NCBI GenBank assembly: GCA_030737875.1
Contig: CM060912.1
Span: 463,640,310-463,704,309, forward strand
DNA length: 64,000 nt
Direction: 5' to 3'
From: Allium sativum
Taxonomy: Eukaryota; Streptophyta; Magnoliopsida; Asparagales; Amaryllidaceae
The notes beneath the pieces are model-generated. The model was not told the origin of the DNA. It did no database searches and saw nothing but the letters and a program-made list of their open reading frames with translations. Each line of letters begins with the position of its first letter. The first letter of the stretch is position 1. Positions 60,301 to 64,000 of the stretch are shown here, piece by piece. The position numbers and the translations under genes are program-made.

Positions 60301-60513
60301 AACTTTATGCTACTGTCATTCTAGATGCATTTTATTTAGCTAACGTGCATAATACCCCATATCTCAACTGTATGTGCCACCTTTAAGCCATACACTGCTA
60401 GCAACAATAATTTTCCACACATTTATTTGTACTTTCATCTTCTGCTTTTGCTAAGTATTGAAATGTAGTTCTCTGTTTTGCAGGTAAAGAAACGCCACAC
60501 TCCTCTTTTGAGG
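39169..60513 (+). CDS. NDUFS4: NDUFS4, mitochondrial complex I 18-kDa accessory subunit (exons 1-4; last exon outside window)
   Basis: Nuclear gene for the accessory subunit of respiratory NADH:ubiquinone oxidoreductase, which acts on the matrix arm of complex I. The join is 39169-39336, 53222-53310, 56014-56143, 60484-60513, giving 139 codons without a stop. An Arg/Ser-rich N-terminus free of acidic residues looks like a mitochondrial presequence. Then come the family signatures [51 protein letters not shown] and a closing [10 protein letters not shown]. Plant homologues are about 150-155 residues, so only the conserved C-terminal tail (usually one short exon) is missing. I searched 60514-64000 by eye and did not find it. 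All visible introns are GT/AG. Introns 1, 3 and 4 are filled with transposons. I am very sure of the family; whether the allele is expressed cannot be read here. Confidence 0.93.
39337..40838. other. Intron 1 segment with few recognisable features
   Basis: 40115-40190 is a degraded relative of one end of the MITE at 41491-42046 (gtaataagttt, gaaatagttt, gaaaattt in the same order). Near 39498-39535 lies an inverted relative of 38370-38425. Nothing else recognised. Confidence 0.45.
40839..42649. mobile_element. Non-autonomous hAT element, 1.8 kb including a nested MITE
   Basis: Starts TAGGGGTGGCCCTG and ends ttgggccgacactg. It is flanked by TTCATATG (40831-40838) and ATCATATG (42650-42657), 7 of 8 matching. 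GC-rich subterminal blocks (cacgggcaggggcaaccc; gggcaaggacaacc) resemble ends of hAT elements that encode TTF-type zinc-finger transposases. The interior is AT-rich without a transposase. Confidence 0.72.
41491..42046. mobile_element. Mutator-like MITE with ~165-bp terminal inverted repeats
   Basis: The ends are GGACAAATTTTCTT and its inverted copy. The arms align over about 165 bp with few mismatches and nearly meet, so the element could fold into one long hairpin. It is flanked by the 9-bp TATTATTAT on both sides (41482-41490, 42047-42055), the size expected for Mutator-like elements, although the site is low-complexity. No ORF. Confidence 0.85.
42962..43190 (+). repeat. 5' LTR of the old intronic Copia
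   Basis: Starts TGATAAGCGG and ends near aatctcaac before the primer site. The exact first base is uncertain because the 3' copy begins agataagcgg. Confidence 0.8.
43619..45710 (+). pseudogene. gag of the old intronic Copia, split by an insertion
   Basis: ATG at 43619 starts [14 protein letters not shown]. The frame is lost at the insertion near 43722. Gag resumes at about 44860 with [18 protein letters not shown] and [10 protein letters not shown], the standard Copia gag N-terminal pattern, then 45195-45711 in shifted frames ([19 protein letters not shown] and an Arg/Gly/Asn-rich tail). The tail lacks a complete CCHC knuckle. Confidence 0.75.
43722..44838. mobile_element. hAT-like non-autonomous insert in Copia gag
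   Basis: Both ends are packed with gactagtcg-type words (gtcgacgactagtcatcgac on the left; cgactagtcacgactaatca on the right, inverted). This is typical of subterminal repeats in one hAT group. A possible first exon ends at a donor near 43988, and [15 protein letters not shown] at about 44540 resembles a fragment before a BED-type zinc finger. Boundaries are approximate and I found no clean 8-bp duplication. Confidence 0.5.
45712..47206 (+). pseudogene. Protease and integrase of the old intronic Copia
   Basis: The protease motif [11 protein letters not shown] lies at 45790-45822. Next come the GAG-pre-integrase block [11 protein letters not shown] with [14 protein letters not shown], then the integrase core with [18 protein letters not shown] and a degenerated catalytic Glu region ([14 protein letters not shown]). 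After that comes the C-terminal [12 protein letters not shown] and [15 protein letters not shown]. One frame shift lies near 46435. Confidence 0.85.
47207..48960 (+). pseudogene. Reverse transcriptase and RNase H of the old intronic Copia
   Basis: Many stops. Recognisable are [41 protein letters not shown], the active site YVDD near 48045, [10 protein letters not shown], then RNase H with [15 protein letters not shown] and [10 protein letters not shown], and [11 protein letters not shown] at the end. Confidence 0.83.
49079..49300 (-). mobile_element. SINE-like insert in the Copia 3' region
   Basis: On the minus strand a B-box-like ggtttgaatccc lies about 70 bp from one end, and an A-rich tail (ctcaaaaaaaaaa) is at the other end (49079-49090). 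This is the layout of a tRNA-derived SINE. A clear A box and target duplication were not found. Confidence 0.45.
49329..49556 (+). repeat. 3' LTR of the old intronic Copia
   Basis: Matches 42962-43190, for example cgtccctgggcttagccc and tttacaaagcaataaacaaa. No clean target duplication found. Confidence 0.8.
49704..50218. mobile_element. MITE with ~43-bp inverted repeats, 515 bp
   Basis: TGGCTGTGTCTATTTGTACCCC on the left mirrors, with mismatches, tggctccatctattcgcacc inverted on the right. Duplication ATATAGA lies at 49697-49703 and 50219-50225. The interior has a polyT tract. The superfamily is unclear; 7-9 bp duplications would fit hAT or Mutator-like. Confidence 0.75.
50456..51106 (+). 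repeat. 5' LTR of the young Copia
   Basis: The first 30 bp form an inverted repeat (tgtgattt...aaatcaca). A perfect 8-bp stem hairpin is at 50759-50781 (CTCTAGGG, 7-base loop, CCCTAGAG). tataaaaac lies near 50699. Confidence 0.93.
51121..51996 (+). pseudogene. Interior of the 2.2-kb Copia: decayed gag start and non-coding filler
   Basis: The first ~230 bp parallel 63725-64000 (gatggagatg...tcagatgtggatg). The rest has short frames only. No protease, integrase or reverse transcriptase pattern. Confidence 0.6.
51997..52647 (+). repeat. 3' LTR of the young Copia
   Basis: 651-bp copy preceded by aaggtggag. It keeps the terminal inverted repeat and the 8-bp hairpin unchanged. Confidence 0.93.
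53222..53310 (+). CDS. NDUFS4: NDUFS4 exon 2
   Basis: 89 nt from acceptor ttagcag|GTA to donor AA|gtaatt (phase 0 in, phase 2 out). It encodes [13 protein letters not shown], then [12 protein letters not shown] and MSTQ, the most conserved block of the family, and finishes the lysine codon with exon 3. The exon is too short to stand out as an ORF and is recognised from protein similarity alone. It is preceded by the 13.9-kb transposon-filled intron 1. Confidence 0.92.
53311..56013. other. NDUFS4 intron 2 (2.7 kb), no recognised insertion
   Basis: Donor gtaatt, acceptor ttcag. Strongly AT-rich with polyT tracts (about 54240-54262). No LTR, TIR or coding pattern seen. Confidence 0.8.
56014..56143 (+). 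CDS. NDUFS4: NDUFS4 exon 3
   Basis: 130 nt from acceptor ttcag|A to donor GTG|gtagtc (phase 2 in, phase 0 out). It encodes [19 protein letters not shown] and [16 protein letters not shown], the hallmark C-terminal half of NDUFS4. No stop or frameshift interrupts it. Reading on into the intron gives a hydrophobic tail with a stop at 56210, which is not part of the protein. Confidence 0.94.
56656..56720 (+). repeat. Left arm of an imperfect inverted repeat around the truncated Copia
   Basis: ggggacaaatatttgcc...cagacaaatatcc; its inverted partner is at 59867-59930. Confidence 0.55.
57050..58030 (-). pseudogene. C-terminal reverse transcriptase and RNase H of the truncated Copia
   Basis: The YVDD-MLIT site sits at the frameshift near 58025. 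The frame runs to about 57600, where a second shift occurs, and then RNase H is open to 57050. RNase H shows [19 protein letters not shown] and [11 protein letters not shown]. Only two frameshifts separate the catalytic domains. Confidence 0.87.
58002..59740 (-). pseudogene. Integrase and N-terminal reverse transcriptase of the truncated Copia
   Basis: [14 protein letters not shown] of the zinc-binding region, then [20 protein letters not shown] and [16 protein letters not shown] give an intact D-D-E set. They are followed by [12 protein letters not shown] and a long Asn/Thr-rich linker. Reverse transcriptase begins with NNTWSLV and includes [10 protein letters not shown] and [12 protein letters not shown]. 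The frame from 59504 is open for 500 codons and shifts near 58025, just before the YVDD active site. Confidence 0.87.
59867..59930 (-). repeat. Right arm of the same inverted repeat
   Basis: Inverted it reads gggtaaatatttgcctt...cagacaaatatttatccc, followed on the + strand by a run of about 15 A. Confidence 0.55.
59945..60480. other. Intron 3 distal part, no feature seen
   Basis: Plain AT-rich intron sequence up to a pyrimidine-rich acceptor. Confidence 0.6.
60484..60513 (+). CDS. NDUFS4: NDUFS4 exon 4, 30-nt microexon
   Basis: Ten codons, [10 protein letters not shown], between acceptor tttgcag and donor AGG|gtatgt, phase 0 on both sides. The sequence matches the family position directly after the GWxY segment of exon 3. 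The next coding part should begin VKSY-like, and I could not find it before 64000. Confidence 0.88.
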
Positions 60514-61399
60514 GTATGTTTGTTTACTCAAGCTGCTTTGATTGATTTTTTACTTTTAAGTATGTTAGTTTGTTTTAAGACTTTACGACATCAGCATCAG
60601 CATTTTACTATTTTCTACATGTTTTGTGATGGCTGACCATTCAACGGTATTATCGTTTTTTTTTCCTCTGGTTTTTCCTTTTCTATGTATATGCTCAATT
60701 TGAAAACGAAGAAATATATATGGTCTTACATGCCTTGGGACATCTCCGCGTAATTTTGGTTAACTTGAATAATCCTAACATGTTCAAAACAATATTTTAA
60801 ATTGATGGTTAAAGTAAAGCGTTTAACGGTTGATATTAATTTGACACATCATTTTGAATGTGCTACAACTTTCTAAATGGTCCGAATACTTATGTATATG
60901 TTGAATATCCACAAAGTTCAATTTAATTTCAAATTGCACAACTTCGAGAACGATAAGGGTGTAGAATGGGGGTGTAGCCGACCCTTACATTATATATATG
61001 ATGGTAAATATACATGTGTGCGTTCACGTGCATGAGTATACCTATATATGCGTGTGCGCGTATATAATTTATATTGCTATAGACATCAAAGTTTGCTGCC
61101 ATAGAAACAATAGTGTTCATTTTACAAAAGCATGAGTGAATTGTTTTTTGTCTTTGGTTTTTCCTGGTCCACTTAGATCAAGAAGAAAAGTTGAAAACCG
61201 GATAATATGAAAAAGTTTCCCATCACCGATTTATGTTTTCACTAATAGAGCTTTTTAAAAGTAAAGAAAAATAAAATAACCTATAAGCATTCTACTTAAT
61301 TATCTTATATTATTTGCTTATAATCCCAAGTTTGCAATTGAATAATAAAAATAACCAAATGAGCCTTCACCGACTTTTCTCTAAGTATTTTATAGTAGG

Positions 61400-62815
61400 C
61401 TAGTTCTATTCGAACTCAGCAAAATGCTGAGTAGCCCCTCATACCCATTTCATCAAAAAACAACGATGATGAAAATGTCTCTTTTTTGTTATATTTTTTT
61501 AATAGATTTTTGCATACATCGTATTTGCCCTACGTGGTTTCTTAGAGTACACGTAGTGGCTTTACGTGGTCCTTGAAGGAACCACGGAGAGCTCCTGCAT
61601 GGTGCTTTAAGGAACCACATAGGGCAACTGTGAGATCATAGTTGTAAAAGGTGCGCCTAGGTGCGGCTTTTGCGCCATTCTTGCTTGCGGCGTGGCGCAC
61701 ATGAAAAGGCGCACCAAATGGCATGCGGCGCAGAAATGACACACGACTCAAAATGGCGTGCCTTTTCTTTGTTTTATGGTTTTTTCCTTTTTTTTTCATT
61801 TCAAACTGCATTAACTGCTACGAGTACTCTTACTATCACTACAACCATCATCACTACTACTATTACTATTATTATCATAATAACATCAAATGTGAATAAC
61901 CTCATTAACATCTTTTTTTCAATTATATGGAAACATAATCACATCATTATTATTTCCTATTCGATTATCATCAACGAGTTAATAACCTTACAATTATGTA
62001 ATTGATTGACCTTAGCATGCCGGCATTTAGAACTGACATATGTTTTATTATCCAACATAGTTTGGATTCATTTGAATATTGTTAGAAATATATAATGTAA
62101 TGCATAAAATATTGCCTAGCACAGATGCAAAAGCAAATGAATAGGAATGAGAACCCGTGAACGATAAATCAAGAGAAATAGCTTTAGAGAAAGAGAAGGG
62201 GAAAGCATCCTCAGAAAATTAACATTGAATCAGTACTAAAACATACCATTAGATTATTTTTTTTTGCATGTGTGAATATGTCTAATATCTTTGTACGATT
62301 TGTCTGCGACATGAAAATATTTCATGATTTGGTATTTGTTGAATACAATTGAGCATTAAAGCTATCAAATTCAGATGTCTAGGTTATCAATAATGTGTAT
62401 TATTATTTTAGATTTGAAAACTATTGTGCTTGAAATTTTATGCTTTATGTTCTTTTGTAAAATGCATAAAATAATTTGTTGCATATGTTTTAGCAAGATA
62501 TATTGAATTTTTTGATTTTTTTTGTTAACATATTAAATTTATTAAAAAAATTAAACATGCGCACTAAATTAAAAAGGCGTGCGCCATTTGCCGTGACGCG
62601 CGCCAAAGCTTTAGGGTGGGTTTGCGCTTTTTTGCGTCGTGCACTGTTAATAACACTGTCTGAGATACACTGAAAAAGCACGCAGGTACCCTACGTGGGA
62701 GGGTAATTTTGAGTTTTTTAATTCAACGGGGGGCTACTCAGCAGAATTGAGAGTTTACATGTTTTTTTCAAGATGTAGGGGATACTAAGCAAATTCTTGG
62801 GTTGAAATAGAATTT
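61400..62815. mobile_element. TIR element of uncertain superfamily
   Basis: ttctattcgaactcagcaaa and tgctgagtagcccct on the left have inverted counterparts on the right (ttctatttcaacccaag; ctgctgagtagcccc). cctacgtgg words repeat inside at both ends (about 61528 and 62690). Exact ends and target duplication unresolved. A hAT is nested within. Confidence 0.5.
61637..62658. mobile_element. Non-autonomous hAT element, 1.0 kb
   Basis: The termini are CATAGTTGTAAAAGGTGC on the left and, inverted on the right, CAGTGTTATTAACAGTGC. Flanks TGTGAGAT (61629-61636) and TCTGAGAT (62659-62666) match at 7 of 8. Subterminal regions are rich in gcgcc words; the centre is AT-rich with an (ACT/ATT)n stretch at about 61835-61885. 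Confidence 0.82.
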
Positions 62816-62845
62816 GCCTTTATATTAAGGTTATAAGGGTATTAT

Positions 62846-63058
62846 TGTACATTCACAATTCACATTTGTTGAACGAGTTATACCCGATAGTACATAAATT
62901 ATTATGTAATGCACAGAGCAATGCAATATTCGAATTCATTTTACAGTACAAATCAATAAAGATTTTACATTCAACATTACTTCTCTTCTCTCAATTTGGT
63001 ATCAGAGCAGCAAACAGCCTCACGGCAAATGCCTCATCGCAAGATCATCAGAATTTTC
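62846..63058 (+). mobile_element. 5' end of another Copia: short LTR and primer site, interrupted
   Basis: LTR about 62846-62993 (tgtacattc...ctctca), primer site TGGTATCAGAGC at 62997-63008. The leader is interrupted 50 bp later by the element at 63059. Its remaining part must lie beyond 64000. Confidence 0.65.
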
Positions 63059-63710
63059 TGTTGTGATTTGTGACATGGAAATCACATATGTTGATAGCGA
63101 CGAGGCATGGATATGCTTGGCGATAGAGGAGATGGTGTAGCAGCAGAGAGAAGGCAAGGAGGAGCAGTTTTGGTTTGAGCTTCAGCTTAGACGTCTGACG
63201 TCTGACAGACGTCTGAGTTATCAGGGTTTGGAACCCGAGAGTTTGGTCAGACGTCTGAGCGGGTATTCTGTTGGATTTTGACCTGGTATTTCTGTGACTT
63301 ATTCTGCAAGTAATGAAGGGGCAAATTGAGTATTTGCCTAGACCTTCTATTCTCCTATAAAAACAACATCTAGGGTTGGATTAAAATATGGAATTGAGAC
63401 CGAGTTAATTAATCCAAGGGTTAGCCGTCATTCTTCATTGTTCTCCTTCTCCAACAGAAGTTGTCATCTAGATATTCTTTCCTTTTCTCAATAAGGTTAT
63501 TGATTCTTGTAATTTTGTTTATCGTTGGTTTTGATCCATTAAGTGTAAACAAAATTTGTTTTTGTGAATCAATAAAGAGGTGGTTGGGTGGAATATCTTG
63601 TGTTTGCACGTGTGATTTCATATTTGTGTTTGTTTCCATAGAAATCATCTTTTAAGTAATTGGGTGAAGAAGATCCTGATCGCTTCCGCAAAAGCGCAGT
63701 TTTCACAACA
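63059..63710 (+). repeat. 5' LTR of the 63-kb Copia
   Basis: 652 bp, TGTTGTG...CACAACA. Keeps the terminal inverted repeat (tgtgattt...aaatcaca). tataaaaac near 63357. Confidence 0.88.
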
Positions 63711-63833
63711 GTTGGTATCAGAGCTAGATCATCGCAAAGCTTAGAGTGATCTTGGATTGGAAAAATTGATTTTTGTTTGGAAAAAAATTGTTTTTTTTTT
63801 TGTTTGAAAAACCGATTTTTTTACGTCGGATAT

Positions 63834-64000
63834 AATGACGTTTCCAAAAATGACTGTTTTTGATGGAAGAAATTGGGGGATCTGGAAGCCTAAGATGGAG
63901 GATGTGTTTTACCTCAATAATCTTCATGATTCGATTGATGGAGATGTGGAGAAGTTCTCAGATGTGGATGAGGGAATGTGCAAGAAGATGGATAAAAAGG
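63834..64000 (+). CDS. Copia gag N-terminus, partial
   Basis: ATG at 63834 begins MTFPKMTVFDGRNWGIW, then KMEDVFYLNNLHDSI, the common N-terminal pattern of Copia gag (F-x-G-x-N-W-x-x-W followed by a helical MEDVL-like segment). Open to the window end. The corresponding part of the 2.2-kb element (about 51226-51340) keeps the same skeleton with frameshifts. Confidence 0.75.

Larger units (their letters stand above)
56144..60483 (+). other. NDUFS4 intron 3 (4.3 kb)
   Basis: Donor gtagtc, acceptor tttgcag. It carries an antisense 5'-truncated Copia at about 56772-59760. The flanks 56144-56655 and 59945-60480 are plain AT-rich sequence. Confidence 0.86.
60514..64000 (+). other. NDUFS4 intron 4, start (continues beyond window)
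   Basis: Donor gtatgt. At least 3.5 kb, with a TIR element, a hAT and two nested Copia 5' ends. 60514-61390 has no recognised feature. No further NDUFS4 exon was seen. Confidence 0.78.
63059..64000 (+). mobile_element. Copia of the same family as 50456-52647, cut by the window end
   Basis: The 5' LTR 63059-63710 matches the 50456 LTR but differs by a block with AGACGTCT palindromes and lacks the 8-bp hairpin segment. Primer site TGGTATCAGAGC at 63713. A gag-like frame starts at ATG 63834 and is open to 64000. This may be the autonomous relative of the 2.2-kb element. Confidence 0.85.

Noticed and set aside
61661..62005. 114-codon ORF
   Set aside because: Lies wholly inside a hAT element, with a Thr/Ile tail made by an (ACT/ATT)n tract.
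1..64000. tRNA, rRNA or other structural RNA genes
   Set aside because: None recognised; TGGTATCAGAGC sites are retroelement primer sites, not tRNA genes.

Overview
The window is nuclear DNA of a flowering plant, most likely a eudicot with a large, repeat-rich genome. I see this from densely nested Copia and Gypsy LTR retrotransposons, plant-type hAT and Mutator-like elements, and one split nuclear gene. The only host gene I can support is NDUFS4, a mitochondrial complex I subunit (FRO1 in Arabidopsis). Four of its exons lie at 39169-39336, 53222-53310, 56014-56143 and 60484-60513 on the + strand. The last exon, expected to encode about 15-18 C-terminal residues, is not in the window. The exons join in frame and every visible splice site is GT/AG, so the gene looks functional although it spans more than 21 kb for about 139 codons.

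1-17 kb is a four-layer nest. A relic of a Gypsy-like 3' end (12629-13879) is hit by a minus-oriented LTR (1-1828 plus 12424-12628). That LTR is hit by a GAG-only, TR-GAG-like LTR element (1829-12423, duplication ATATA). That element is hit by a 4.9-kb LTR-like insert (3574-8446) and a hAT element (10284-11069).

17-38 kb is an old minus-strand Gypsy element. Its gag is at 38170-37468 and 22373-21979, and its protease, reverse transcriptase and RNase H at 19281-17196. It is broken by a 15-kb Copia insertion (22379-37462, CCTCA), a solo LTR (19287-21973, AGTAT) and a hAT (17859-18250). The Copia element has no pol. It carries gag plus two extra ORFs, each preceded by the same paired palindrome found in its LTR. 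A second GAG-only Gypsy element (27600-35931, CATAT) sits inside it.

39-64 kb is NDUFS4. Intron 1 (13.9 kb) holds a hAT with a Mutator-like MITE inside, an old Copia with its own nested inserts, another MITE, and a young 2.2-kb non-autonomous Copia (50456-52647, TAATT). Intron 3 holds a 5'-truncated antisense Copia. Intron 4 holds a TIR element, a hAT, and two nested Copia elements that run off the window end.

Two patterns stand out. The first is a stem-structured motif (core GGACGTAGG followed by GAACCACTATAAA) shared by Copia and Gypsy LTRs, with apparent compensatory changes. The second is the paired TATGTCGACATA module placed before the LTR promoter and before both accessory ORFs of the pol-less Copia. 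All calls are by eye; no similarity search or folding was run.
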